From NCBI RefSeq assembly GCF_019737615.1, contig NZ_JAHKKS010000007.1, forward strand, positions 124,001 to 188,000: 64,000 bases of DNA, read 5' to 3'. The DNA is from Sphingobium xanthum (GTDB taxonomy: Bacteria; Pseudomonadota; Alphaproteobacteria; Sphingomonadales; Sphingomonadaceae). Positions within the stretch are counted from its first letter, which is position 1, and every line of letters starts with the position of its first letter. Below are positions 47,470-56,365 of the stretch, in pieces. Made by a program: the position numbers and the translations under genes. The notes under the pieces were generated by a model that made no database searches, had not been told where the DNA came from, and was given only the letters and a program-made list of their open reading frames with translations.

Positions 47470-48063
47470 TCAGGCGGCTTTGGGCGAGAGCCAGGGGCGC
47501 AGCTGCGCATCCTTGCGTTCGAAGGCCGAAATCGCCTTGTCGCGCTCCAGTGTCAGGCCAATCTCGTCGAGGCCGCCGAGCAGGCACATCTTGCGGAACG
47601 GATCGATCTCGAAGGTGAAGCGATCCTGGAACGGCGTCGTCACCGTCTGATGCTCGAGATCGATGCTGATCGTGTCGGTCTTGGCGACTTCCACGAGGCG
47701 GTCGACGGCTTCCTGCGGCAGCACGACGGTCAGGATGCCGTTCTTGAAGGCATTGCCCGAGAAGATGTCCGAGAAGCTCGGCGCGATCACGGCGGTAACG
47801 CCCATGTCGATCAGCGCCCAGGCGGCATGCTCGCGGCTCGACCCGCAGCCGAAATTGTCGCCCGCGACGATGATCGGCGCGCCGGTATAGCGCGGATCGT
47901 CGAACACGTTGCCCGGCTCCTTGCGCAGACCCTCGAACGCGCCCCGGCCAAGACCGCTGCGGCTGATCGTCTTCAGCCACTCGGCAGGAATGATGATGTC
48001 CGTGTCGACATTCTTCATGCCGAACGGATAGGCGCGGCCTTCGACGTGATTGACGGGTTCCAT
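47470..48063 (-). CDS. leuD: 3-isopropylmalate dehydratase small subunit
   Basis: This 197-residue swivel subunit of isopropylmalate isomerase (leucine synthesis) has [30 protein letters not shown], the [12 protein letters not shown] motif and [20 protein letters not shown]. It works with LeuC, encoded 2 kb upstream on the same strand with four other genes between. Confidence 0.97.
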   Translation of the reverse strand: MEPVNHVEGRAYPFGMKNVDTDIIIPAEWLKTISRSGLGRGAFEGLRKEPGNVFDDPRYTGAPIIVAGDNFGCGSSREHAAWALIDMGVTAVIAPSFSDIFSGNAFKNGILTVVLPQEAVDRLVEVAKTDTISIDLEHQTVTTPFQDRFTFEIDPFRKMCLLGGLDEIGLTLERDKAISAFERKDAQLRPWLSPKAA

Positions 48064-48118
48064 GGCAATTCCAGCGTAAGTTAGGCTGACAAGCCCGTGA
48101 CGGATGCTGGTTGGAGCG

Positions 48119-48394
48119 TCAAGGGATTAGGCCGGCATCGTGCCGCTCGGATTCATCATACCGTTTTCGGAGGTGTCGGTAGGCTATCAAGCTAAGTAAA
48201 TTGAGAATGATCACGGCAGACACTGTGATGAGCGAAAATCGCCACGCTTCCGCGTCGCTGGGGCATGGGTACTCCAACGTAACCGGCAGGCAGTTGGACC
48301 ACTTGCCGACAATCAGGAATGCCGCGAGAGGCCACGAAAAGATGCAGAACGAGAGCACAATCGCCATGAGGCAACCGGACAAGACTGGCTTCAT
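48119..48394 (-). CDS. Small two-helix membrane protein
   Basis: The 91-residue product has two hydrophobic segments (about residues 8-29 and 53-72) and a Cys-containing loop ([15 protein letters not shown]) that may form a disulfide outside the membrane. The C-terminal tail is charged. It lies between leuD and the exported protein upstream, all on the minus strand. No family recognised. Confidence 0.6.
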   Translation of the reverse strand: MKPVLSGCLMAIVLSFCIFSWPLAAFLIVGKWSNCLPVTLEYPCPSDAEAWRFSLITVSAVIILNLLSLIAYRHLRKRYDESERHDAGLIP

Positions 48395-48409
48395 ATCTGA
48401 CCGCTGCAG

Positions 48410-49018
48410 CTATCCGGCCTTCTTCGCGGCAACGGCCGCATCCCAAGTCGTCCATTCGATCGCGCGTCCGGGATAAGCGACTTTCGCGAACGGCCAGTCC
48501 TTTTTGATCCAGTTCGTCACCCATGAGTAAAGCTCGGCGTCGAAGCCTGCGTCATATTCCGCCTTGGTGACCCACAGCCGGACCACGGCATCATAGCCGC
48601 CGACTGCGCTCGGAGAGACATATACGGAGCCGCGCTCGCGAGAGCCGTCGGGTGTCAGCACGGCATAAGCGAAGGACTCGCGCTTCTCGAACCTGGCCTG
48701 CTCGGTTTCCATGTCCTTCATGGCATCGTCATCGGAGATGTTCTTGTGCGGCCAGCTGGTGCTGCGCGTGAACGTCTTCTGCAGATGCTCGATGGACGAC
48801 ATGTAAGCGTCGAAATCCACCTTCACCAAGGCGGGGCCGAGTGGCACGAGCTTGAAGCCGGGGGTCTGCACCAGGGTCGGGACTTTGAAATCGGCGGCAA
48901 TGAAGGAGGCTTTGATGTCGGATTCCGGTTTTGCGGTGGCCTGGTCCGCGAAGGCCGGGCCGGCGGTCATGGCCAGCATCGCCAAAGCCAGAGTTGCACG
49001 TCTGATGCTCGCATTCAT
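48410..49018 (-). CDS. Exported conserved hypothetical protein
   Basis: The 202-residue protein has a signal peptide (MNASIRRATLALAMLAMTAGPAFA). The body has FAYAVLTPDGSRERGSVYV and AVVRLWVTKAEYDAGFDAELY, strongly patterned as a conserved alpha/beta fold somewhat reminiscent of acetyltransferase-like proteins, but I cannot assign a family. ATG at 49018 begins the signal peptide. It is 107 bp after the lactonase-like gene on the same strand. Confidence 0.65.
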   Translation of the reverse strand: MNASIRRATLALAMLAMTAGPAFADQATAKPESDIKASFIAADFKVPTLVQTPGFKLVPLGPALVKVDFDAYMSSIEHLQKTFTRSTSWPHKNISDDDAMKDMETEQARFEKRESFAYAVLTPDGSRERGSVYVSPSAVGGYDAVVRLWVTKAEYDAGFDAELYSWVTNWIKKDWPFAKVAYPGRAIEWTTWDAAVAAKKAG

Positions 49019-49125
49019 CGATCTGCTCAAAGCCTCCGCTTTTATCCGAACCCTCATTCAACTTCGCCTAGCCTTCTGTCGAGCGCAAGGCTTCCTATCC
49101 GTCTCGCGACAGGAGAAGGAGGGGG

Positions 49126-49977
49126 TTACTCGGCGGCCTTGGGGAAGGCAGGCAGTTTCGGCAGCGAGCGGGGATCGTGCTGGATGATCACGGTCGCCTT
49201 GAGGGCCGTCGCGATGTCCTTGAAGCGATCGATCGAGACGAGCGAGTCCGCGCGGTTCGTGTTGAACTGCGGGACGCCGGCGTGATCGTAATTTTCCTGG
49301 AAATGCACGACATCGCCCGAGAGCAGCACCGGGCCGGTCCTGGGCAGGCGCACCAGCAGGCCGTGATGGCCGGGCGTATGGCCCGGCAGGTTGAGGATGA
49401 CGACGCTGCCGTCGCCGAACACATCCTTGTCCACGGCCACCTTCTCGACCTTGCCGCCACCGCTGATCCAATTGGCGAGCGGTTTCGGATCGACGCCGGG
49501 AGAGAGCGGCTGTGCGGTAAGCGCGTCCCAATCGCCTTGTCCGATCAGCAGAGTTGCGTTCGGGAAGCTGCCGGCCTGCCCGGTATGATCGGCGTGATAA
49601 TGGCTGATGCCGATAAACTCGACCTTGGCCGGATCGACGCCGAGCTCGGCAAGCTGCTGGAGGATCGTTCTGGGCAGTGCGACCTGCTCGCTTGGCGCGG
49701 CAAAGCCTGCGTCCCAGAGCATGGTGCGCTCGCCATGCCGGATGAGATAACAGCTGGCGACGAACGGGAGCTTCAGCGGCGGATTGGAATAAGCGAAGGC
49801 ATCGGAGAAGCCGCCGACATCTCGGGGCTGCTTGAAGGTGCCGCAGTCGAGGCGGGTCAGCGTGACTTTGGCGGGCGTTGCGGTCGCGGTCTGTGCTTGT
49901 GCCGAAGCAGGTGCCGCAGCCGGCAGGCCAGTCAACATCGTCGCAGCCAGAGCCGCGATGCTCATTCCCTTGCGCAT
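49126..49977 (-). CDS. Exported N-acyl homoserine lactonase-like MBL hydrolase
   Basis: This 283-residue protein has a signal peptide (cleavage near APASAQ). The di-zinc MBL motif ISHYHADHTGQAG, then GHTPGHHGLLVRL, LSGDVVHFQENYDH and QHDPRS follow. The Asp and His positions and the length match the AttM/AiiB AHL-lactonase family, but these MBL proteins vary in substrate. Export is unusual for AiiA-type lactonases. GGAGGTAGT lies directly before the ATG at 49977. It lies inside the leuC-leuD gene order. Confidence 0.82.
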   Translation of the reverse strand: MRKGMSIAALAATMLTGLPAAAPASAQAQTATATPAKVTLTRLDCGTFKQPRDVGGFSDAFAYSNPPLKLPFVASCYLIRHGERTMLWDAGFAAPSEQVALPRTILQQLAELGVDPAKVEFIGISHYHADHTGQAGSFPNATLLIGQGDWDALTAQPLSPGVDPKPLANWISGGGKVEKVAVDKDVFGDGSVVILNLPGHTPGHHGLLVRLPRTGPVLLSGDVVHFQENYDHAGVPQFNTNRADSLVSIDRFKDIATALKATVIIQHDPRSLPKLPAFPKAAE

Positions 49978-49997
49978 ACTACCTCCCATCAGGAGGT

Positions 49998-50102
49998 TCA
50001 GTGGCGCGCGGTTTCCTGCTTCGAAGCGGCGTGCCCGAGGCCCACCGCCATCGCGGCGCTGCCGACCGCTCCCAGCACGAGAATCCAGAAAATCTTTTTC
50101 AT
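49998..50102 (-). CDS. 34-residue single-pass membrane peptide
   Basis: The product has a short N-terminal MKKIFWILVLGAVGSAAMAV hydrophobic helix and a polar tail with HAASKQETARH. ATG at 50102 is 8 bp after the leuC stop, with AGGGG just upstream, and the stop is 20 bp before the lactonase gene start. The good ribosome site, the clean amphiphilic layout and tight spacing to leuC make it a likely real small protein. Confidence 0.6.
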   Translation of the reverse strand: MKKIFWILVLGAVGSAAMAVGLGHAASKQETARH

Positions 50103-50110
50103 TGCGCCCC

Positions 50111-51556
50111 TTAACCTCGTTCATTTCCCATTAGGTCGCGAACGTCGGCAAGTCGACCTTTTATTGCGGCTGCGGCGGCCATGACCGGCGAGACGAGATG
50201 CGTGCGCGCACCCGGACCCTGACGGCCCATGAAGTTGCGATTGCTGGTCGAGGCACTGCGCTCGCCGCTCGGCACACGGTCCGGGTTCATGCCCAGGCAC
50301 ATGGAGCAGCCCGGCTCACGCCATTCGAAGCCGGCCTCGATGAAGATGCGGTCGAGACCCTCGGCTTCCGCCTGGCGCTTGACGAGGCCGGAGCCGGGCA
50401 CGACCAGCGCCTGCTTGATGCCGTCGGCAATATGGTGCCCCTTGAGCACGGCGGCGGCAGCGCGCAGATCCTCGATGCGGCTGTTCGTGCAGCTGCCGAT
50501 GAAGATATGCTCGACGGTGACGTCTTCCATGCGCTGGCCGGCATGGAGACCCATATAATCGAGCGACCGGGCGGCGGCGGCGCGCTTGGCCGGGTCCTCG
50601 AAGCTCTCCGGATCGGGCACGGCGCCGGTGATCGGCACGACATCCTCAGGGCTGGTGCCCCAGGTGACGTTGGGCGAGATGTCGGTCGCGTCGAGCCGCA
50701 CGAACTTGTCGAAACGCGCGCCCTCGTCGGTCACGAGCGTCTTCCACCACTCGATGGCCCGCTCCCATTCCTCGCCGGTCGGCGCCATTGGCCGCCCCTT
50801 GAGATAGGCGAAGGTCTTCTCGTCCGGCGCGAACAAGCCCGAGCGCGCCCCGCCCTCGATCGCCATGTTGGCGACGGTGAGGCGACCCTCGATGCTCATG
50901 TCGCGGAAGGTCGAGCCGCGATATTCCATGACATGGCCGGTGCCGCCGGCCGTGCCGATCTTACCGATCACGGCGAGGATCACGTCCTTGGGCGTCACGC
51001 CATAGCCGAGCGCGCCCTCGACCTCGATGGAGAGCGTCTTGCTGGGCTTCAGCAGCAAGGTCTGCGTGGCCAGCACATGCTCGACCTCGCTGGTGCCGAT
51101 GCCGAACGCCAGCGATGCCAGCGCGCCGTGCGCGGCGGTGTGACTGTCGCCGCAGACCAAAGTCGTGCCGGGCAAAGTGAAGCCCTGCTCGGGGCCGACG
51201 ACATGGACGATGCCCTGCTTCTCGTCGGTCGGACCGAAATAGGGAACGCCGAACTCGGGCGCATTGCGCTCCAGCGCGGCGAGCTGCTCGGCGCTTTCCT
51301 TGTTGGCGATCGGGATACGATGACCGGCCGCGTCGATGCGGGGTGTCGTTGGCAGGTTGTGATCCGGCACGGCAAGGGTCAGATCCGGACGGCGCACCTT
51401 GCGGCTATTGGCGCGCAGGCTCTCAAATGCCTGCGGGCTGGTCACTTCGTGGACGAGGTGGCGGTCGATATAGATGAGACAGGTGCCGTCATCGCGGGTT
51501 TCGACGACGTGGGCGTCCCAGATCTTCTCGTAGAGCGTGCGTGGTTTCTCGGTCAT
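50111..51556 (-). CDS. leuC: 3-isopropylmalate dehydratase large subunit
   Basis: This 481-residue aconitase-family enzyme carries the 4Fe-4S cluster; the first cluster Cys lies in [18 protein letters not shown] and the second and third in [16 protein letters not shown]. The substrate-binding segments [21 protein letters not shown] and [14 protein letters not shown] are present. Forms isopropylmalate isomerase with LeuD. It starts 55 bp after the esterase gene ends on the same strand. Confidence 0.98.
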   Translation of the reverse strand: MTEKPRTLYEKIWDAHVVETRDDGTCLIYIDRHLVHEVTSPQAFESLRANSRKVRRPDLTLAVPDHNLPTTPRIDAAGHRIPIANKESAEQLAALERNAPEFGVPYFGPTDEKQGIVHVVGPEQGFTLPGTTLVCGDSHTAAHGALASLAFGIGTSEVEHVLATQTLLLKPSKTLSIEVEGALGYGVTPKDVILAVIGKIGTAGGTGHVMEYRGSTFRDMSIEGRLTVANMAIEGGARSGLFAPDEKTFAYLKGRPMAPTGEEWERAIEWWKTLVTDEGARFDKFVRLDATDISPNVTWGTSPEDVVPITGAVPDPESFEDPAKRAAAARSLDYMGLHAGQRMEDVTVEHIFIGSCTNSRIEDLRAAAAVLKGHHIADGIKQALVVPGSGLVKRQAEAEGLDRIFIEAGFEWREPGCSMCLGMNPDRVPSGERSASTSNRNFMGRQGPGARTHLVSPVMAAAAAIKGRLADVRDLMGNERG

Positions 51557-51611
51557 TTCGGTGCCGCACTAGCGCTGGCGGACCTTACGGGAAAGCATAA
51601 AGTGCCCGGTA

Positions 51612-52520
51612 TCAGGGCTGTGCCGGGCGAGAAAGGCTTTGCGCGAGGAAAGCGCCACTCTGCGCCCGCACCGGGCCGAGCCAGGCCAGTTGCCGCATCA
51701 GGGAGAGCAAGGTGGCTTCGTGCGAGAGGCCGTCAAGCAGGACGAGCCGGACCGGGGCGCCTTTGGCGCGGAGTTGTCGGGCAAGCGCGATACTGTTGCG
51801 GGGCTTGACGCGGGTGTCGGAGCGACTGGCGAACAGGAGCGTGGGCGGCGCGTCCCGGCGGGCCAGGCGGACGGGTTGTGTGAGCTGCGCGGGCGTGTCG
51901 CCGAAGGCGAGCCTCGCGGCCTCGTCTGAATAGGGATAGAAATCATAGGGGCCGGAAATGCCGATGACGGCGCGGATCGTCTGCGGCGGCACATGGGCCT
52001 CGGCCAGCCAGCGGTGGTCGAGAGCAAGCAACAAAGTCATGTGGGCACCGGACGAGTGGCCGACGAGCGCTATGCGATCCGGATCCCCGCCCATCGCCGC
52101 GATGTTTCTGCGGGTCCAGGCGAGGACCTGGGCGGCATCCTCCATGAAGGCCGGGAAGGGATGCACAGGCAGCTTGCGATAATCGGGGACAATCGCGATG
52201 TAGCCGAGCCTGGCGAGTGCCCGGCCGGCGAAGCCATAGGCGGCGGCCGAGCCGTTTCGCCAGGCACCGCCATGGAAGAAGACCACGACTGGGCGTGCGG
52301 GTGCTGCTGCCGAAGGGCGCCAGATATCGAGGCGCTGGTCGTGCGTGCCATAGGAAACCCCCTGCCCTGCCCGCTCGACACCGATGCCGCCGCCGGTCAT
52401 TCGGTCGGCGCCGGACAGGAGGCCGATGGAGGTCAGATCGGGCGCGAGGGGAACCGACCCGCCAACGAAGATGAGCGCGAGAAGCAGGATCGCCCCGGCG
52501 AGCCGCTTCAGCCACCGCAT
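51612..52520 (-). CDS. Alpha/beta hydrolase (HSL/BD-FAE-type esterase)
   Basis: The 302-residue protein has an N-terminal membrane or signal segment (about residues 8-26). The oxyanion motif VVFFHGGAWR, the nucleophile elbow VGHSSGAHM, SRSDTRVKP with the catalytic Asp region, and the late DGLSHEA His place it with hormone-sensitive lipase-like feruloyl or acetyl esterases. The stop of the upstream MFS gene is 3 bp before its ATG, so it is co-translated with the transporter. Its substrate is probably a small or lipophilic ester related to the oxygenase operon. Confidence 0.88.
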   Translation of the reverse strand: MRWLKRLAGAILLLALIFVGGSVPLAPDLTSIGLLSGADRMTGGGIGVERAGQGVSYGTHDQRLDIWRPSAAAPARPVVVFFHGGAWRNGSAAAYGFAGRALARLGYIAIVPDYRKLPVHPFPAFMEDAAQVLAWTRRNIAAMGGDPDRIALVGHSSGAHMTLLLALDHRWLAEAHVPPQTIRAVIGISGPYDFYPYSDEAARLAFGDTPAQLTQPVRLARRDAPPTLLFASRSDTRVKPRNSIALARQLRAKGAPVRLVLLDGLSHEATLLSLMRQLAWLGPVRAQSGAFLAQSLSRPAQP

Positions 52521-52523
52521 CCC

Positions 52524-53804
52524 TCAGCCCCCAATCGGCCGGGCGAAATCCGCCTCGATCGTGCGCGAGGCCAGCCAGTAATGGAAGGACGACCAGAGAT
52601 AGAGCGCGGACATGGTCGCCATGGCGAGGCCCAGAGCGACTCCGGGATCGATGCCGCCCGCCGCATAATGGCCGCTCAGCAGGCCGAGGATGACCGGACC
52701 GAAGCCGCCGCCGACGAGCGTGTAGATCATGCCGGTGAAGGCTGTGCCGGTGGCGCGCATGCGGGCGCTGAGCATGTTCTGGAAAGTGCCGGCCGTGGGG
52801 CCGAGATAGGTGTACTGGAACAGGCCGGTCAGGCCGACGAGAGCGACGATCACCGCGGGTTCGTCGCGCGTGATCGCGAAGGCATAGAGCGGGGCGGAGA
52901 CCAGCAAGGTGAGCGCGGGCATGAGGGCATAGCCTTTGCGGTTGCCGCGCCGGGCGAAGCGATCCGACAGCCAGCCCGCGCCGAGGATGCTGAGGGTCGA
53001 GGGCAGGCTCGCAACGAGGCCCGCGACCAGGCCCGCCTCGACCAGCGTATAGCCAAAACGGCGGATCAGATAGGCGGCGAGGAAGGCGTTGAGGCCGAAG
53101 CCGACCATGCTCGCGATCGTCGCCCCGGCCAGCATGTTGCGCATGGTCGGCCAGCGCCAGTAGCGGCCGATCACCGCGCCGACCGGGGGAACGTCCTTGC
53201 TTTCGCCGGGCGCATCATGGGCGCCGCGCTTCGGCTCGGCTACGAAAAGCGTGAGCAGCAGCGCAAGGATGAGGCCGGGAATGGCGGCCACGAACAGCGC
53301 CACGCGCCAGCCATAGAGCTGCGCGATGAGCGCGCCGCCGCTCGCGCCGAGGAACGCGCCGATCGGCGGGGCGAGATTGAGCGCGGACATCATCGTCGCG
53401 CGCTTCTCGCGCGGGAAATAGTCCGAGACGACCGAGTGGGTGGAGGGCAAGCCCACCGCCTCACCGACACCGACGCTGATACGGGCAAGGACGAGCTGCG
53501 CGAAATTGTTGGCCAGACCGCATGCGGCCGTCGCGATCGACCAGAGCACGGTGCCGACCGAGATCAGGGTCAGGCGCCGCCGCCGCTCGGCAATGCGCGC
53601 GACGACGAGGCCAAGGACGACATTCAGCACGGCGAAGGCCAGGCCATTGACGATGCCGAGCTCGGTATCGGTCAGGCCGAACTCAATGCGCAGCGGCTCG
53701 GCCAGCACGTTCATGATGATGCGGTCGATGAAGCCGACGACGCCGATGGACGTGAGCAGCACCAGCGCCAGATAGGGGCGCTCCTTGATCGTCTTGATGG
53801 TCAT
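52524..53804 (-). CDS. MFS transporter (spinster-like)
   Basis: The 426-residue protein has about 12 membrane segments. MFS motifs are VGFIDRIIMNVLAEPLRIEFG in helix 1, VVARIAERRRRLTLISVG in loop 2-3 and the GAGWLSDRFARRGNRK loop 8-9 motif. The first-helix pattern is of the spinster/sphingolipid-transporter-like family, which moves lipids or hydrophobic compounds. ATG at 53804 was chosen because upstream residues are poorly hydrophobic and Arg-rich. It follows the P450 gene by 71 bp. Confidence 0.9.
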   Translation of the reverse strand: MTIKTIKERPYLALVLLTSIGVVGFIDRIIMNVLAEPLRIEFGLTDTELGIVNGLAFAVLNVVLGLVVARIAERRRRLTLISVGTVLWSIATAACGLANNFAQLVLARISVGVGEAVGLPSTHSVVSDYFPREKRATMMSALNLAPPIGAFLGASGGALIAQLYGWRVALFVAAIPGLILALLLTLFVAEPKRGAHDAPGESKDVPPVGAVIGRYWRWPTMRNMLAGATIASMVGFGLNAFLAAYLIRRFGYTLVEAGLVAGLVASLPSTLSILGAGWLSDRFARRGNRKGYALMPALTLLVSAPLYAFAITRDEPAVIVALVGLTGLFQYTYLGPTAGTFQNMLSARMRATGTAFTGMIYTLVGGGFGPVILGLLSGHYAAGGIDPGVALGLAMATMSALYLWSSFHYWLASRTIEADFARPIGG

Positions 53805-53875
53805 TCCCCTCTCCGCTCCCTTTCTGCCTTGTTGCCCGAGGCTTGCGGGCAAGGGCAACCGGAAAAGGGCGGCAG

Positions 53876-55231
53876 TCAGCTGCGCGGGGTGAACCGGACG
53901 AAGATGCCCTTCTCGGACCGCAGCGTGACGCGACTGATCGGCTCTGGCTTGGGGCCTTCCGGATAGCTGAGTTGGAAATTCTGCACGATCGTGCCGAGTA
54001 CCAGCATCGCTTCCTGATTGGCGAAGCCCGCGCCGATGCAGACGCGGCGTCCCTTGCCGAAGGGCATGAAGGCGCGGCGGCATGCCTCGGCCTGTTCGGG
54101 GTCGGAGAAGCGATCCGGATCGAACGCATGCGGGCAGGAAAAATTGGCTTCGTTGCGCTGAATGAGCCAGGGCGAGATGATGATCATCGATCCGGGCGCC
54201 ATCTCCTTTTCCCGCATGACCGTGGGCTGCGTAACGGCGCGGATGAAGAAGCTGACCGGCGGATAGAGGCGCAAGGTCTCGTGAAAGACGGCGCGCAGCT
54301 TCTCGGCCATCTTGAGCTTCTCGAAGCTCAAGGGCTCCTCACCCATCTCCTCGATCAGCGCATCCTGGAGATGCGGGCACTCAGCGAGCAGATAGAGGCC
54401 CCAGCTCATCGCACTGGCCGCCGTCTCGTGCCCTGCCAGGAACACCGTCGAGACCTGATTGACCAGCGCCTTGAGCGTGAAAGGTTCACCCGTTTCAGGG
54501 TGCCGGGCTTCGAGCATGGAATGGAGTATATCGTCCGGCCCGGCATCGCCTGAGCTCCGATAGGCGTCGTAGCGCGCCTGAACGATCGGCAGGAAGGTCG
54601 CGTGGATATGCCGCACGATGCCGCGCGCGCGCATGAGCAGCAGGCCGATCGGCACGCCATAGGTCTTGAGGATTGCGCCGGTCTGGATGATTCGCTGGAA
54701 CTTGTGGAAGGATCGAAAGATCTGATCGGAATCGCGCGCGCTGATCGGCTGCGAGAATATCGTGCGGAAGATGATGTCTGCGGCGACATGAGTCATCAGC
54801 GGCTCGACGCTGATCGGCTTCGAAAGATCGATCTCGCGCATATGGCTGACCAGATCATCCACCGCACCCCGCATCAGCGGAAACGCCCGACGCAAGCCGG
54901 TCTGCGCATAGGCCGGCTTCACCATCTCGCGCTGCGCCTGCCAGTTCGCGCCGTTTGCGGAAAATACGCTGTCGCCGATCAGCGGATCGAGCATTTCCAG
55001 CAGATGCTCGTGCTTGGGATAGACATGCTGCCGGTCGTCCAACACCTCATCGACCAGGCTCAACTCGTTCGGCATGTAGATTTGAAGTGCGGGCAGACGC
55101 ACCTCGCCCATCTTCATGGTGTAGCTCTTCTCGAACAGGCCGTGAATCCAGCTGCGCCAGTTGGTCGCGAAGCGGCGCAGCGCCTTGGCCTTGCTCTTGA
55201 GCGGTTCCGGATAAGGCGGCGTGAATGTCAT
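53876..55231 (-). CDS. Cytochrome P450
   Basis: The 451-residue soluble-type P450 has the I-helix oxygen-binding motif AGHETAASAM, the ExxR motif in FHETLRLYPP and the haem Cys398 in FGKGRRVCIGAGFA. No transmembrane anchor is visible, so a cytoplasmic enzyme needing a separate reductase is expected; no ferredoxin gene is adjacent. The substrate is unknown; the lipophilic context (AlkB-type oxygenase, membrane hydrolase, spinster MFS) suggests a hydrocarbon, fatty acid or terpenoid. Confidence 0.95.
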   Translation of the reverse strand: MTFTPPYPEPLKSKAKALRRFATNWRSWIHGLFEKSYTMKMGEVRLPALQIYMPNELSLVDEVLDDRQHVYPKHEHLLEMLDPLIGDSVFSANGANWQAQREMVKPAYAQTGLRRAFPLMRGAVDDLVSHMREIDLSKPISVEPLMTHVAADIIFRTIFSQPISARDSDQIFRSFHKFQRIIQTGAILKTYGVPIGLLLMRARGIVRHIHATFLPIVQARYDAYRSSGDAGPDDILHSMLEARHPETGEPFTLKALVNQVSTVFLAGHETAASAMSWGLYLLAECPHLQDALIEEMGEEPLSFEKLKMAEKLRAVFHETLRLYPPVSFFIRAVTQPTVMREKEMAPGSMIIISPWLIQRNEANFSCPHAFDPDRFSDPEQAEACRRAFMPFGKGRRVCIGAGFANQEAMLVLGTIVQNFQLSYPEGPKPEPISRVTLRSEKGIFVRFTPRS

Positions 55232-55234
55232 GAC

Positions 55235-56347
55235 TCAGGCCGGCTCGCGCTCAAACGCCGCAATCGAGGCGGCAAGCGGCATGCCGCCGCTGGTCAGGCG
55301 GAAATAGTCGAGCGGGGAAATACGCGGGAAGCTGCGCAGATAATCGAAATGCGTCTCATACTTGTTGCGGCGGCGCAGGCGATGCGCCTCGGTATCGGCA
55401 TATTTGAACCAGCGCGGCGAGAGCGAATGAATGGTCGGGCGGTGCGCCTCCTTCACGGAAACACAGGGATCGAGCAATGCAATGCAGGCGCCGTCTGTGA
55501 GTGATCCAAGGTCGAGCCAGAGGAAGTCGCCCCGCGAGACCGTCGAGAGAACCGTCTCATAGCGCGCGGCATCGCGGCGGCAGCCGAGCAGCGGCACGGA
55601 TGAACCCAATGTCAGCAGCCCGAAACTGGCAGGCATCACCCCGCCATTTTTCTCCAGCAGCGAGGCCATGATCGGCATGGCCAGGATGCCGCCATTGCTG
55701 TGCGTGACGAACAGCACTTCATCCCAGTCCTGCGACAATTCTGCCTGGATAGTCTGCGCCATCTCCTCCAGGCGGTCGTCAAGGGCCGGATCGGTCGTGC
55801 GCCGTGCGTAGCGATCGTTAAAGATGACGAAGCGCAGGAGCCAGAAGCTCTTGAGCCTATGGATGACGAAGAAGCTCAGAGCGAGGCCGATCACCAGCGC
55901 CGGGATGATCCCCACGAGGAGCCAGATCAATCCGATGAGCAGCAGCGGGATCACGACGACGGAGGTCGCCGGATAATAGAAGGCGATCAGCGAGCCCGGC
56001 GGGAAGGTGCGGGTGATCGACCAGTCCATGCGCGCCGTGAAGGAGAGCGTGGAGGCGATCGCGCCCCAGAGCAGGCGCAGCGGGTTATGGTCCCATGTCC
56101 GCCGGATGATGTCGTCCCAGCCCAGAAAGGTCATGTCGGCGGACGAGCCGGCCGTCTTGTCCTCGACCGTCCAGCGACTGTTCAGCGGCCCGGCCCGGCG
56201 CCGGTCGCTGACTACGACCTCATGACCGGAGCGCTCGGCATAAAGCGCGGCCTGCTCGGCATAGAGCTGATGATAGAAGCGGGCGCCCCGGGGGTCATAG
56301 CCGCCGAGGTAGAATATCTTCCGCCGAAATCCGTTCAAATCCCCCAA
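55235..56347 (-). CDS. Membrane-associated alpha/beta hydrolase-like protein
   Basis: The 370-residue product has two or three hydrophobic segments (about residues 110-165) within an alpha/beta hydrolase-like protein carrying a nucleophile elbow FVTHSNGGILAMP. Other catalytic residues cannot be fixed by eye. The start is given as TTG at 56347 (followed by GGGGAT), which is uncertain; a TTG at 56338 is possible. It sits 3 bp before the P450 gene and 18 bp after the AlkB gene, so it is in the same operon. A lipase or esterase function is plausible. Confidence 0.7.
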   Translation of the reverse strand: MGDLNGFRRKIFYLGGYDPRGARFYHQLYAEQAALYAERSGHEVVVSDRRRAGPLNSRWTVEDKTAGSSADMTFLGWDDIIRRTWDHNPLRLLWGAIASTLSFTARMDWSITRTFPPGSLIAFYYPATSVVVIPLLLIGLIWLLVGIIPALVIGLALSFFVIHRLKSFWLLRFVIFNDRYARRTTDPALDDRLEEMAQTIQAELSQDWDEVLFVTHSNGGILAMPIMASLLEKNGGVMPASFGLLTLGSSVPLLGCRRDAARYETVLSTVSRGDFLWLDLGSLTDGACIALLDPCVSVKEAHRPTIHSLSPRWFKYADTEAHRLRRRNKYETHFDYLRSFPRISPLDYFRLTSGGMPLAASIAAFEREPA

Positions 56348-56365
56348 GACCCCCGCCAGCGTTCG

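Noticed and set aside
50198..53966. Two long plus-strand frames opposite leuC, esterase and MFS genes
   Set aside because: Composition is Gly/Arg/Asp/Glu-rich without fold signatures; the minus strand carries clear families.
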